A stretch of DNA of 64,000 nucleotides from positions 13,979,881 to 14,043,880 of the forward strand of contig CM067515.1 of NCBI GenBank assembly GCA_034509495.1, given 5' to 3'. Below the pieces are notes generated by a model that was not told the origin of the DNA, ran no database searches, and saw only the letters and a list, made by a program, of their open reading frames with translations. The DNA comes from Acestrorhynchus altus. Lineage: Eukaryota; Chordata; Actinopteri; Characiformes; Acestrorhynchidae. The position numbers and the translations under genes were made by a program. Shown piece by piece: positions 45,761 to 60,262 of this stretch (position 1 is its first letter; every line of letters begins with the position of its first letter).

Positions 45761-47132
45761 TCCATCCTATCGTGCACCATTGAATATCCCCTGTAGCAGG
45801 GGATCCTCAATATTCAATATTCAAATAATTCCTTAATTCTTAAAGACAGATACACACTGGAGACAAGTCAACAAGCTGTGTGGCTGAGAATGTAAACTAA
45901 AACATAAACGAAGAACATTAGGACAGTATACAATGTCACTGACATGCAAGAAACTGAAAAAAGGGCCAACTATTATACATGTGCCTCCTGAAATACTTTT
46001 TTTACAGTACATACACTGAAATGTTAAAATCCTAAGTGATGACAACTGCTGTCATTTCATTTCCAACTAAAGGAATAAAAAAAAATAAAGTTAAAATTGG
46101 ATGGACAACTGTCAGCTGACAGGTAATGTGCATTTGAATGTAAGAGACTTGAAAAAGAACAGCATTTGAAAAGGTCAAAGGTCAGAAGAACAAATAAATT
46201 AGTTTAGCAAATACATTCCATGCTTTTGTTATAAAAAAAATCTTACACTATTATCAACACCAGTAAGATTGGTATTTGATTAAGCAGTAGTAAACATGTC
46301 TAAGCGTTCCAAATGTGGGAAATGAGAATCATGAGAATCGACTCATTGTCTGTCTTAGATCTCTATTGCTACAGCAAAAAAATGATAAAGTACAAAATGT
46401 CATATCACTTTGATGACATTTGAATTCCAATCACATTCCAGTTTTCAACAATATGGACTACATTTAAGGTAATACACTGGAAAGGTTGTTACTTTGCACC
46501 AAAACTTTGGCTGTTTTCAGAGCATAAACATATATGACCTGTAGAATCACACACTATGGCTGTTGGACCTTGGTGATTTAGGCAATCACTCATGTTTCAT
46601 CCTACAGTACACCATATTAGCCGAGCCTGAAATGAATGTGTGAGTATTTAGAAAACGGGTATATTGCCAAGCCAAAACTAGAAGGTTTACTGAAGTAGGA
46701 TGTACAAGATAGATGTCCAATACAACCGACTTCATATGTGACCGTTATAGTGGGTTCCCCAGTAATAGGTTCAACAAATGATTCTCTAAAAAAACAAATA
46801 GGATTCATTGAAATGCCCACTTTTCATAATGGGATACTTTCTAGAGCGAGGATGGCAGACAGAGTGTCTGATACAAATGTCCCCAACACTAGTCCTATAG
46901 AACCTCTGACTTTTAGTGTTTTTGCTGCTCTGACAATTCGAAAATGTCAAGTCAGAGAGCGCTTGGTATTTAGCTGATCAGATGAATCAGGTGGTTTGAG
47001 CAGGGAAAACACCAAAAATATTCACATCAAGGATCTCTAGAACCAGAACTGAGAACTATTGGTGACTCTTGCAGAGGATCCTCAAGAGTTTCTTGAAATG
47101 TCTGCAAAATGTCCAGCATTGCTCTTAATTGG

Positions 47133-48712
47133 TCAGAGCCGAAGCATGAAAAAGATCTCATTGTCCGGACTGAGTGGGCTCTGCTGAGGTGGGCCAGGTG
47201 GAAGCTGGCTCAGGAGGTCCAGGCTAGTGCAAGGGCTTCGTGCCACACTGCAGGCTCCTTCTGGGATGCCTCGTTCCTCAATGGGGCTTCCAGAAGACCT
47301 TAGAAGACTTTGCAACCGCTGCCTCTCCTGAGCCTGCCTGGCACGGTTAGCGATGTAGCGCACGCGACTCTGGCTCCGTGAGGAACTCCGCCTTAATGGG
47401 GGTGACTCCTCTTCCACCTCCTCATCAGGTCCTGTCTCAGAGTCGTGCCGGTGGGAAGCAAAATCGCTGTTTGTCAGGGGCTCAACATCAGTTAGCTGTT
47501 TCAACCGCTCAGTCAGATCATCCTGGCACTCCTTCTTTTGCACCCTCTGCTGACGGGTTGGCTTTGTAATGAAACTACGGCTGATGCTTCGGTACTTGCT
47601 GTCGAAGTTGCACACTATGTCGTCGGAGGTGAGGTCACCCAGACTCTTTGACTTAGACCCAGTGTCTGTGTCTTTCCCCAGTAATGAAGCTGCAGATTTC
47701 TTGGCAGAAGTGGATGATTGCTTTAAGCCCTCTATATACAGCCTGCTCCAAGTGTGACGCCGCTGCATCAGCCGGTTATCATCACGCTCACTAGACAGAG
47801 GCCTAGGCTGAATTTCATCTGCTGGTTCACATATTTCCCCATCTCGCAGATTGGGGTTGGATTTGCTCTTACTAACACAGGTGGTTGTTGCTGAACGAGG
47901 CCGACCTGTCCATTCTGCCTTAGAGACTTGGCTATCTGGGTAATCCCTGGCAGCAGTTCGGAGGCAGGTCAGGCTCTTTCTGGCCAAATTTGGCAAGGAG
48001 AGATCAATCACAGTGTCATTGGAGGAGATGCTTGAGGAGGATGATATGCTGTCCCGGTGGCTGCCTGGATCTAGCTTTACCCAGAGGCGGTCGTTCACTG
48101 TTGCATCGATAGACAGCTCGGGCACCACTGACGGATCATCACCTGTCCTCACCTGCCCAGTGCTTTTGGTCCTTCGGATGGGGGTTCTGGGACCGGGCTG
48201 GGAGCCTCGTCCCACATCCCTGTCAAACAAGGCTTTCAGGGTCTGCACCCTCTGAGCTGTGGCCGGCTCAGCTGCAGTCTCTGCCTCTAAAGTCTGTCCA
48301 GTTTTAACAGTTACATTTGTGGCTTTCTCTACCCTATTTCTTCCAGAACTTACTGCCTCAACATCAGCCTGCTCAGACACAAGGGGCTTATTGCTCCCAA
48401 TATCAAGGTAATTCATGGACAGGGAAGTGTTGAAGTGGTCTTCCCCACTGCTTATGTTGGGGGGGACACACTGGGAAGGAACCGGTAGCTCTAAATTGTC
48501 CTCACTTGTTTTTACAGGGTTATTGTTTTCCTTCTTGGAAGCCGTTGTTATTGCTGTAGATGGCTGATGCAAACTAAAAGAGTGATCAGGACAATGCGGT
48601 GAGGTATTGGCTGGACTGCACATTGACGTCAAAGGAGTTTTCTCCTGAAATTCTTCAGCAATGGACTCCAGGAGGTGCACAGAAGGAGTGGGTCTCTGCA
48701 CTGTGGAATGGT
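47133..48712 (-). CDS. plch2: plch2 last exon, 526 codons with stop
   Basis: The exon starts after CTTCTTGCAG with a split Asp codon (DHSTVQRPTPS) and runs open to TAA/TGA at 47,133. Conserved blocks are RRHTWSRLYIEGLKQSS, KSKSLGDLTSDDIVCNFDSK, SSRSQSRVRYIANRARQAQE and EERGIPEGACSVARS. The end, EIFFMLRL, has hydrophobic residues at positions 0 and -2, a class II PDZ-ligand pattern. Confidence 0.92.
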
Positions 48713-51700
48713 CTGCAAGAAGAAGACAGGGAAACAATGATGAATACTTAAACACAAGAAAGCTAGTAAGTTTACCAGGTTCTTATGACAGCAAAGATAA
48801 AACAGGCCCTTCTAATGAAAGTATTCAGCTACTTTAGGTTTTTACTTTTGCTGACACAGATGTGCAAATGCATACGCACAGCTTGGCCAGTCCCTGTAGT
48901 CAAGTACTGCCAAAAGAACAGAACTCTCTGAAACAGATAAACATGGATCTATAGGCACCATGCCTAATGCAAAACATAAGCTAGAGGGATTTACATGCCC
49001 TAGCATTGAACTGTAGAGGAAGGGAACTGTGCTCCATTAAATCCAATGTTTTGGGGTGAGTTGGAGTGTAAGGAAGGAGGTGAGTTGGTAATCATCCAAC
49101 ATCCAGACCTCTGAATGCAATAAAATCCTCACAGCAATGCTCCAAAATCTAACAGGAAGTCTTCCCTGAATAGTTCAGGGTTCAACAAAGGCAGGATAAA
49201 CTCTTTTTAATACTCTTGATTTTGAAAAAAAACAACAACAACAAAAAAACAAACAACAACAACAAATGAATGTCCCAATAGTTTTGTCCATATAGTGTAC
49301 AAACAACCAAAATGCCAACAGGGGAATCAAACATCAAACACAAGCAAAGACGTTCAACAACATGCCTTCAGTATAGGACTGCACTATTAATGTCTGATAT
49401 CTACACAAAGATAACACAAAATGAGAGGCATAATAAAATATAAAAAACACAAATATAAATGGTTTGCGTATATGTTTTACATCACATCATACAGATGAGC
49501 AAAATAAAAAAAAACAACAACATAAAAAATAAAATAGAAAATAATAATTGCAGCATTGTATTGTTCCCAAAGTCACAAACGCTCAAGATAAACATCAACA
49601 GTGGAAAGACTTGAATACAGAAGGTGGGTTTACCTGGCTTTTGTCAGCCCCTCAGTTTTGCACTAAGGAAAGAGAGCATGCAAGAAGGAAGGAACAAACA
49701 AACAAGTAGTTTAAATAGAGTTCAAGGAGACAAGAGCGGAAGGGAAGTTAATCAAGGAGAAACAGATTCAACTTTAGCTGAATATATAGGCAGATAATGA
49801 ATCTCAAGGTGAAGTTTTTCAAAAGGACATGCAACAAATAGATTTAAGTGCACAGAACTGGAAGAAGCAGCTCTACAATCCTCACTGCGATCTAATTCCG
49901 CATCCCAAGGTGAAGAACTCATTATGTTATGATTCAGGAATGAATACCACGGCAGCTCATTTCTGGCTCAGTCTTGTCCTTTGTTTAACCAATAAAATAC
50001 AACAATACAATAATGAACTAATGAAATAATAGTAAAATGAATGTAGCATAAAAGATGATTTTAGCAACTAAAGTCTGATTTTAGAAATTAAAACTTTCTT
50101 TCATTAGATGTCAGAGACTGGTAGAAACAATATTCAGTCAAAGGAGGAAGTACCAGCTACTTGGGTATGGGGTGTTCTAATTTTTCCTCACAATATTTTT
50201 TTTTGAATTACTTTGTTGAAATGAAGATCAAATATCCACGTCTAAACATGTTTAAAGGAAAGTACAGTTTTGCAAATTCAGTTTATGGATCAATAATGTT
50301 ACACCCTTACTTGACACTACAGGTTCCAAAACAAGGGACCAAAGCTAGTGACTATAGCAAATCTGGGGCCTGGGAGGTCTACTAGGGAACAGGATTCAGC
50401 TAGATCTTGGGGAGATCCTCTATGAAATTACAATCTCACCCGTGAAGAACAAGGGGGATTTACTGCGGATTTCCTCCATTTTTTGGGCAAACAGGGCATT
50501 CATCTCCCTCTGCAGTGTCCCCACTGCCCGCTTCCGGTTGTCCAGCACCTGCGGTGAAATCATGGGAGGCAGGTCCAGACTGCCCAGACTACTGCAGCTG
50601 CTCCAGTTGCTGTCAGAAAGATGTTTACAGTCGTGTACAGGACTGACAGCCCTACAGTTGCTACCGTAACTGGGAGGGGCAGGACTCTGCCTGCACAAGC
50701 TTGTTCTGTTGCCTGGTACAGGAGGAGCTGGGGTGGCAGGCGGCTGAAGATGTCTGCGTGGCACACTACACGATCGAACATTTCTGTCCAAAGTGTCCTG
50801 GACAGGGGGGCGGGCCGGTGCGCCAAGAGTCTGTCTAGCCTTTGATCTAATCCTAGGCATTGGTGTAGGTTTGCAGGTTTGAACTTCAGGAATGGGTGTG
50901 TTTTTTTTTGCCTGCTCAGGTTGATACTGAGGTCTGGGGCTAGGGTCTGGCTGGACCCGCTGAGAGGCTGTGGGAGGCTGTGATGCCCTTTCTGGCCTAG
51001 AAGGGGCTGGTGTTTGCTGCGTCGGGCTGCCAGTAACCTTCCTCTCCAAGTCAGGACTCTCCTTTGTCCCGATCACACACTTGATGCAATTGGACGTCAT
51101 CCCTACCCGACCTGAGCTGTTGACTGCCACACGGGCAAAGATGCCCGGCTTCTCATGCAGGGGATCTTGCAACCTCAACCTGTTGGCTCTCTTCAGAGGC
51201 TCACTCATGGCCCCTCTATTGTGTAATGGTTTAGCCCGAGGTTCAGGTTGGAAAAACGCAGCCTTACCTTTGCTGTCATCTGGGTGGAGCTGCCCATTGG
51301 TGCCATGCTCCCACGGTTGTGCCGCCGAAGCCGCCGCTTCCCCATTAGGGTGGGCGGCTGGGCCCTCCTCAGACTCACGCTCCTCGCTGGCTCCCTCTGA
51401 GCTGCAGTCTTTGGTGTCGATGGAGATCTCAGGGAAGCCGCGCTTGACTTTGGGTTGGCCCTTGGTGGGCGCACTGGCCGTACGACGAAGCAAGTGGGCG
51501 CCAAAAGGAGGTTTACGGCCGCGCAGCGCAGCAGCATGGCTGTCCAGAGAAGCCTGCTTTGGGTTTCTGTGAAACAGCCCTTTTATACCGCTGACTGCCC
51601 GCACCTGAAATGGGAAAGGTAGAATAAGACTCTGGAGACTTAATGAGGAATGATAACAATTACCTGGACATGGTTTCCTGAAAAGATTCAATGAACAACC

Positions 51701-54700
51701 TGAAGTAAGAACACAGAAAATCAAGCAAGATCTTGTGCCAAAAGCTGAAAAGTTAGTTAATTTAGTTAGTGACTGCACATGTGGAGTAATCATGCTCTAG
51801 ATGCTGTTAGAGCCTAAATCTTCAACCATTACCTGCTTTGATATCACAAAATGGCCAACTTGTTACAGCAAGATTAGATTGATTTTGAGGTTAAATGATA
51901 AATATCTAAAAAAAAATATCTAAAGTTAGTAAGACTTCCTCTGATAGCTGCTAAATTTAGTTTAGTTTAATTAATTATTTAAATAATAATAATAATAATA
52001 ATAATAAAAAATAATGATAATAATAATGAGAAAGGAAACTGAAAATAGTTTTAATTAAACAACGAGAAAACAATGAGCACTTTCAGTTTTCAACCATTCA
52101 TCTAACAGCATATTCACAAGTAGTATCACTGTTTACAAAGAATAATAAACTCATTGTTTGAAGAAGAATCAAAAACCTCGCATGTCATATGTAGCCCTGT
52201 CACGATAATTATGTTATCAACTTATCCTACAATAAACCCAATCATTTTCATCACTGCAATATTATCAAATGTGTTTAATTGTGTGTATTTGCAAGTTGAG
52301 CTGTTCTGTACTCTCACCTTCTCAGCAGACAGGGACATCTATCATGAAGGAATCTAGTGCAGTTGGCCCATATATGCACACAAAGCAGACTAACTCTCTC
52401 TCCCCCATGGTTCAGCAAACAACTGATGCATGCATAACTCCCAAAATTTTAACATGGCTGTCTAGAATACAGTTGCCATAGTCTGACGTAGGCTACTGCT
52501 ACTGCAATCTTTCAATTTATTGATCTAAGAGATACAAGGGCATTTATAGCCGGTGTGTCAACCATGTTAGAGCAAAAATGCATCAAAGTTCCAGTCATGC
52601 ATACAATGCCTGACTTTTGTTGCATGCTCTGATAGAAATGATGTCTCAAAGACAGCACAATTCCATCCAGAACATTTGGAAAAGTGAGTCAAAATGGACT
52701 GGTTTCACACTGAGCCACATTCCAGCTTGTGTTTTTCCTGACAATCTGGTTTTCCTCAGCATAAATGGCCTTTAAAGGGCAATATTAAAATTTAATTATT
52801 ATTGCTACCAAATAGTTATCGTGACAGACCTAGTCATATGCTTACGCTACTATGAAAAAATAGAAGAAGGTGGTAAAATATAAAAAAAAGCATAGAATTG
52901 AGCAGTGTAATAGAATCTAGATGCTAAAAACAGATAAACAGTTAGGATTATCTCATTTTCAATTCCTATGGGCTCATTCAATCACTCAATCACTGTTAGC
53001 AAAGTTACAATTTCGGAGTGAAGCATTCCACTAACATTTATTGCCATTTTGCATCACATCGAAAATGACACAGTTAGCACAGACATTAGGACAAGTGCGT
53101 GACCTTCTGAAATTCACCAAACATCAGATTTTTTACACAATCCACTTCTGTGAACACATAACTAAGATAAACTGAAATGGACATGGACACCACAGTGGAA
53201 CTGATACAATGTAGAGTGATGAACAGAGTGACTCAGTGGTGGGATTAGACACTGACAAAGAAATGCTGGATAAAAAATGACACTGGGTTTTTGAGAGTGA
53301 TATTTTCCTACCTTTCACTTGTTCAACCGATTACCTAAACCATAAGCACAAACAAAACCCAAAACAAACGCACCCAGATAGAATTGCCACAAAACTTGAC
53401 ATACAGTTATGTCAGATATTTAAAGGATTACAGGTTAATCTGATTAGAAATCGGGTGTTGGCACAAAAAGCATGAAGTGCTTCGTCCACTGCCCAATTAC
53501 AGTCTCTTAGAAGCAACTTTTGGGTAGACTCTATGAGACACTTGAAGACATTGTGCCGAGTTGACATACTTTAAGAGAAGGCACATCACTGGACTGAGAC
53601 AAGCAAGATAGTCTTTTCAATTAATTTATGTATTTGTGCTGAGCTCTTCTGCCTTTACTGTGGAGCAACACACTGCTGATGTGGTACCCCTGTAGTGATA
53701 CCAGTGACACGAGTAAGAGTTCAGCAGGATATATGTGGCCACATGTTGATTCTCATGGCAGAGATTCCAACTGGCATTTTCCAGCAGGATAATGCTCATC
53801 CACACACAGTAATTATTTCCCAGGAATGTCTCTGCCAAATTGCAACAGATAGAAATGTCAAGAATCAAGAATTTATGGAACCAGCTGTCACACCATCTTC
53901 TGAAACCTATAAGTATGCATTATCTACATGCCTCGCTGCAACATCTAGAGGCAAACATGCCACAGGATGGCATATGGAACCTATATGCCACTATGTCTAA
54001 CTGCGACCCAACAGGGTACTAGAGCCTCCTTTCGATTGTATAAATTAACATATCATTTCACTGTAATATTGGAATCACTGACAAATACCATAATTACATT
54101 CACTTTTATTCAGTTCCAACAACTCCTTCTTGGTGCGTTATTTTTTGTCAATTAGTGTATTTACTATAAATACAATTACTCTGGTCAAATCATATTCTTA
54201 TTTTGTTTTTCTACATGTAATAATTGCAAACTCTAGAGAACACACTTCTGCTCATTTAAATTCCATTTTTGTCCAACTATTCACCCTGTTGAACATGAAA
54301 GCTTGCATATACTGTATATATATATAGCTAGCTAACTGCTTCTTATCAAACTACCATTAACGCAACTTCATTGAACAGAGTGGTGGCAGAACAGGGAGGG
54401 CTTATTACCCACCCAAAGAAACTGAGGCCAGGACTAGGACTAGGACTTTTGACCATGAATTGCTGTGGCATCACTGGGGATCAAAACACTTTGACAGTTG
54501 CACCACCCAAGTTCATTTAAATATAGTTTTTCATATTAGAATTAAAATGTAACTGTACCACATAAGAGATACCACATTTTATGGTGTTATTTTTATATGG
54601 CTATGGCACATTTTATATGCTATATGTTTTGTTTATTTCCTTATTTGATAAATCCAGCAATTAAAAATGTTCACTTATTTTCAATTAGAAAATCAACTAA

Positions 54701-57700
54701 GCATATCATTTGACCAGTGGTTCCCAAAGTAAGAGCTATACATCTAACCTGCTGTACGTTCTGCAAAGCATTGCACCCAATGTCATTTCATGAACAATGT
54801 CAAGTAGATCCATGTGAAATATGTGCAAATTCATATATTGACCATCTAATCAGCAACATTTCAAATGCAACATAACAATACATGAAGGCATACTGATGGC
54901 AAAGAGCAAAGGAGTAGTGCACTTCTCCACACACATTACTTAACACATGCTTATTTAAACTATGCAGTTAGCTTATCTTAACACATGAATTACGCGGTAG
55001 ATTATCAAACAGAAGCCTAACCAGGAGAAAAACCACACCAGTAATCCTGATTTCGTAATGTTGTACATACGTTGTTAGACGCAAGCATAAACCAGCTAAA
55101 CCAGCTAAACTGGATCAAGTCTGACAAAGCAGAGTACAATAAAGAATACCTGCTAGCCACCATGTCTTCATCCCCACAACAAAACATCAGACTGCAACTG
55201 TATAAGCACCATCAGATCTGCTTAATATTACAGACGGAGACGATCCATCCACGCTAAGCTCTGTCAAATGGAAAGCCCTGATATCGCTAACAAGGCATTC
55301 AAGGCTGTACTGCAGACTGAGAATCTCCTGAGTTAAGTGAAATAAGAGGAGGCATTGTGGGCCCTGGAACACAGCGTCTGATGCTCTTTTCCCCCCTCCA
55401 CTTGCTGCAGTAAAGAATAGGGACACTGGATCTGGCTTAGGGCCAAAATGAGTGATGCTGGCGTAGAGTGAAACACATCGCGTCACGAACTCATTTTTTA
55501 GCGACAGTGTTGGAATGCTAGCACATGAGGCCAGGCTTGGTTGCTCACCCAAGAGTGTGTGTGTATTGGGGTGAACAGGGGCAGAAGGGATTGGGGAGAA
55601 GGGGTCATGTGGCACATGCAGGGTGCTGATTGTGTCTCACTACACCTGAAGTTTGAGCGACAGCGTCAGGGCTCTTAACACTTTCCTGCCTCTCTAAAGA
55701 CAGCTTTTGGACTAAGCTGGTTGCACTGAAAGCAGAAAGAGAAATAGAGAAAGAGAAAGGGGGGGTCAGAGACAGAGGGAGAAAGAGCGAGAGAGATAAA
55801 GAAAGAGTAGTGAGGGAATCTATACAAGACAAACATATCAGATTAAAATGGAGACAGCGTATGAAATATGGTGTGAAACAGTTATTCAAAAACATTGTAT
55901 CTCCAAAAGGGCAACTATACAGGAGAAGGAAAAAACTTCTTAACATCCAATTTAAAGCTACTACATTGGGCTCCATTTTGCATGATCTTTTGATAAAATT
56001 TAAAGAACAACTGCCAGATTCAGTTACACTATATGTTCAAATGTTTGCAGACACCCTTCTAATGAATACATCTAGTTACTTTAAGTTGCATCCATTTCTG
56101 ACACACACACAGCTTGTCGGAGAAGTATTGCCGATAGAATAGGACTCTCTGGAGCAAACAAACATGAACATATTGGCGCTAGGGCTGGGCGATATGGACA
56201 AACATTTTATCTGAATGGCAAAATATGATATACAATATATGACGTAAAAATATTAGGACACACCATCACATTCTATAGTTAAACTGTAGTGATAAAATAA
56301 CATTTTTATGTCATAAGTCTGTCTTATGTGAGGGTGGGTAAGTAGAGTGGAGTAGAGGATGAGCTGAGAGAAGGGGGTGGAGCAGAACAAGGAAGCAAAA
56401 AATAAAGGTTACTGCAAGATTGAAACAGAACATTATTTTAAAATGATAAAACTCGATATAAATGATATCGCCTCAGCCCATATCGTGCTGTTTATATCCC
56501 AATATGATTATATTGCATCTCCTAATTCCTGGTGTGAGGGGTATAAACTCCCCCAGCACTACGCTATACAGCAGTGGAACTGTGTTCTGGAATAATGGCA
56601 CTTCATCTATACTTTTAGGATGAATCAGAGAGTTGGGGATGAGGTAGGGTGGTGATCATCCAACATCATGACCTCACTTACACTCTTGTCACTCAGCAAT
56701 GGAATTCTCACAGCAGTGCACTGAAATAGTACAAAAACAGTAGAAAGCCTTCCCTGGACAGCAGAGAGTAGAATAAATACCCTCTCAGAAGAAAAAATGA
56801 ATCAGCTTCCCAATACTTTTGTCCATATATTGTATGTCAAAAAGTCAAAAACAATAACTATGGAAGAACAAGATACAACATTTTTGCCCAATAGTGCTGA
56901 TTTATTTGAATTGAACATATAATTTAAGCATCAAATTGATCAATGCCAAAAATGAATATCTAATGGTGAAATATATGATAATTAAAAAAATTCAAATCAA
57001 ATGTATGTCATTTTTAGTGTATTTAACATCTGTTGGGCTCAGAATTACTTATATAATTTGTATAATATAATATAATACTTATATAATATATAATGATAGC
57101 CCAGACTTCCCTCTCCCCCGACACCTCAGCCAGCTCCCCAGGAGGGACCCCGAGGCGTTCCCAGGCCAGCCGAGAGACATAGTCCCTCCAGCGTGTCCTG
57201 GGTCTACCCCGCGGTCTCCTCCCGGTAGGACGTGCCTGGAACACCCCCCCAGGGAGACGCCCAGGGGGCATCCGAAACAGATGCCCGAGCCACCTCAACT
57301 GGTTCCTCTCGATGTAGAGGAGCAGTGGCTCTACTCCGAGCTCCTCCCGGGTAGCCGAGGATCTCACCCTATCTCTAAGGGAGCGCCCGGCCACCCTGCG
57401 GAGGAAACTCATTTCGGCCGCTTGTATCCGCGATCTTGTCCTTTCGGTCATTACCCACAGTTCATGGCCATAGGTGAGGGTGGGAACGTAGACTGACCAG
57501 TAAATGGAGAGCTTCGCCTTTCGGCTCAGCTCCTTCTTCACCACAACGGACCGGTACACCGACCGCATGACTGCGGCGGCAGCACCGATCCGTCTGTCAA
57601 TCTCACGCTCCTTCTCACCCCCACTCGTGAACAAGACCCCGAGATACTTGAACTCCTCCACTTGAGGCAGGACAACTCCACCGATCTGGAGGGGGCACGC

Positions 57701-60226
57701 CACCCTTTTCCGGTCGAGAACCATGGCCTCAGATTTGGAGGTGCTGATTCGCATCCCAGCCGCTTCACACTCAGCTACGAACCGCTCCAATGCCTGCTGA
57801 AGGTCCTGGCCTGAAGAAGCCATCAGGACAACATCATCTGCAAAAAGCAGAGATGATATCCTGTGGTTCCCAAACTGGACCCCCTCCGGCCCCTGGCTGC
57901 GCCTAGAAATTCTGTCCATAAAGGTTATGAACAGAACCGGTGACAAAGGGCAGCCCTGCCGGAGTCCAACATGCACTGGGAACAGGCCCGATTTACTGCC
58001 AGCAATGCGCACCAGGCTCCTGCTCCGGTCGTACAAGGACCTGACAGCCCTTAACAGAGGGCCCCGGACCCCATATTCCCGGAGCACCCCCCACAGAGTA
58101 CCCCGAGGGACACGGTCGAATGCCTTCTCCAAATCCACAAAACACATGTGGACTGGTTGGGCAAACTCCCATGAACCCTCAAGCACCCTCCGGAGGGTAT
58201 AGAGCTGGTCCAGTGTTCCGCGGCCAGGACGAAAACCGCATTGTTCCTCCTGAATCCGAGGTTCGACTAACGGCCGAATTCGTCTCTCCAGTACCCTGGC
58301 GTAGACTTTCCCGGGGAGGCTGAGAAGAGTGATCCCCCTATAATTGGAACACACTCTCCGGTCCCCCTTTTTAAACAGGGGAACCACCACCCCGGTTTGC
58401 CACTCCAGGGGCACTGTCCCCGACCGCCACGCGATGCTGCAGAGGCGCGTCAGCCAGGACAGCCCAACAGCATCTAGAGACTTGAGATACTCTGGGCGGA
58501 TCTCATCCACCCCCGGAGCCCCACCACTGAGGAGCTTACAGACCACCTCAGTGACTTCCGCCCGGGTGATGGGCGAGTCCTCCTCAGAGTCCTCAGCCTC
58601 ACCTTCTACATTAGAAGACGTGATGGTGGGGTTAAGGAGGTCCTCGAAGTATTCCTTCCACCGCCCAATGATATCCCCGGACGAGGTCAGCAGCTCCCCG
58701 CCCGCACTGTAAACAGTGTCGGCAGGGTACTGCTTCCCCCTCCTGAGGCGCCGGACGGTTTGCCAGAATCGCTTCGGGGCCGACCGATAGTCCTTCTCCA
58801 GGGCCTCCCCGAACTCCTCCCAGCTCCTGGTTTTTGCCTCCTTGACCGCCCTAGCAGCAGCACGCTTAGCCTCTCGGTACCTGTCGGCTGCGTCGGAAGA
58901 CCCAGAGGCCAACATGGCCCGATAGGTCATCTTCTTCAGCTTGACGGCATCCCTTACTTCCGGTGTCCACCACCGGGTTCGGGGATTGCCGCCACGGCAG
59001 GCACCAGTGACCTTGCGCCCGCAGCTCCGGACGGCCGCGTCAACAATGGAGGTTGAGAACCTGGTCCACTCAGACTCAATGTCCCCCGCCTCCCCAGGTA
59101 GCTGTGAGAAGCTCTCCCGGAGGTGGGAGTTGAAAGTTTCCCTGACAGGGGGCTCAGCCAGACGTTCCCAGCAGACCCGCAGGATACGTTTCGGCCTGCC
59201 AGGTCTCTCCTGCCTGCCCCTCCGCCAGTGGATCCAACTCACCACCAGGTAGTGATCGGTTGACAACTCTGCCCCTCTCTTCACCCGAGTGTCCAAGACA
59301 TAGGGCCGGAGCTCAGATGAGACAATAACAAAGTCTATCGTTGATCTCCGGCCTAGGGTGTCCTGGTGCCATGTGCACTTATGGACGCCCCTATGCTCGA
59401 ACATGGTGTTCGTTATGGACAATCTGTAACTGGTGCAGAAGTCCAACAACAGAACTCCGCTCGGGTTCTGATCGGGGAGGCCGTTCCTCCCAATCACCCC
59501 TCTCCAGGTATCACTGTCGTCGCCCACGTGGGCGTTGAAGTCCCCCAGCAGAACAACGGCGTCCCCAGTTGGGGCACTTTCCAGTACCCCCCCCAAGGAC
59601 CCCAAGAAGGTCTGATACTCTGCACTGCCGTTCGGCCCGTAGGCACAAACTACAGTCAGAGTCCTCACTCCTACCCGAAGGCGCAGAGAGGCGACCCTCT
59701 CGTTCACTGGGGTAAACTCCAACACGAGACGGCTGAGATGGGGAGCTATAAGCAAGCCCACACCAGCCCGGCGTCTCTCCCCCTGGGCAACTCCAGAGTA
59801 GTGGAGAGTCCAACCCTTCTCGAGGAGTTGGGTTCCAGAGCCCAAGCTGTGCGTGGAAGTGAGCCCGACTATCTCTAGCCGGTACCTCTCGACCTCCCGC
59901 ACAAGCTCATTCTCCTTCCCCCCCAGCGAGGTGACGTTCCACGTCCCAACAGCTAGCCGCTGTGTCCAGGGATCGGGCCGCCGAGGACCCCGCCCTCGAC
60001 CGCCACCCAATCCACAAAGCACCCGACCCCAATGGTTTCCTCTGTGGGTGGTGGGCCCACAGGAGGAATGGCCCACGTTGCCTCTTCGGGCTGGGCCCGG
60101 CCGGGCCCCATGGGCAAAGACCCGGCCACCAGGCGCTCGCTCCCGAGCCCCGACCCCAGGCCTGGCTCCAGGGTGGGGCCCCGGTTGCGCCGTACCGGGC
60201 GACGTTGCGGGGCCTTTTTTCTGGTG

Positions 60227-60262
<36 letters not shown>

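Larger units (their letters stand above)
42060..47132. other. Region between receptor gene 5' end and plch2 stop
   Basis: No coding exon was recognised. Besides the (CAA)n, the minisatellite, a GC-rich patch at 44,400-44,585, a SINE remnant, a (TA)n(GA)n run and a hAT-type MITE, it should contain the plch2 3'UTR from 47,132 leftwards. 43,110-44,390 and 45,460-47,100 hold only AT-rich single-copy-looking sequence to my eye. Confidence 0.5.

Noticed and set aside
50970..51572. 200-codon plus-strand ORF
   Set aside because: Antisense shadow of the long plch2 exon 50440-51604.
55187..55615. 142-codon minus-strand ORF
   Set aside because: No domain, no supporting splice context, composition like random AT/CT-rich DNA.
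55646..55725. Possible plch2 exon reading ATSLVQKLSLERQESVKSPD, with good acceptor and CAG|GTGTAG donor
   Set aside because: Its phases (2 in, 1 out) fit neither the exon at 61,495 nor the one at 51,604, and I recognise no family similarity; kept only as a candidate needing transcript support.
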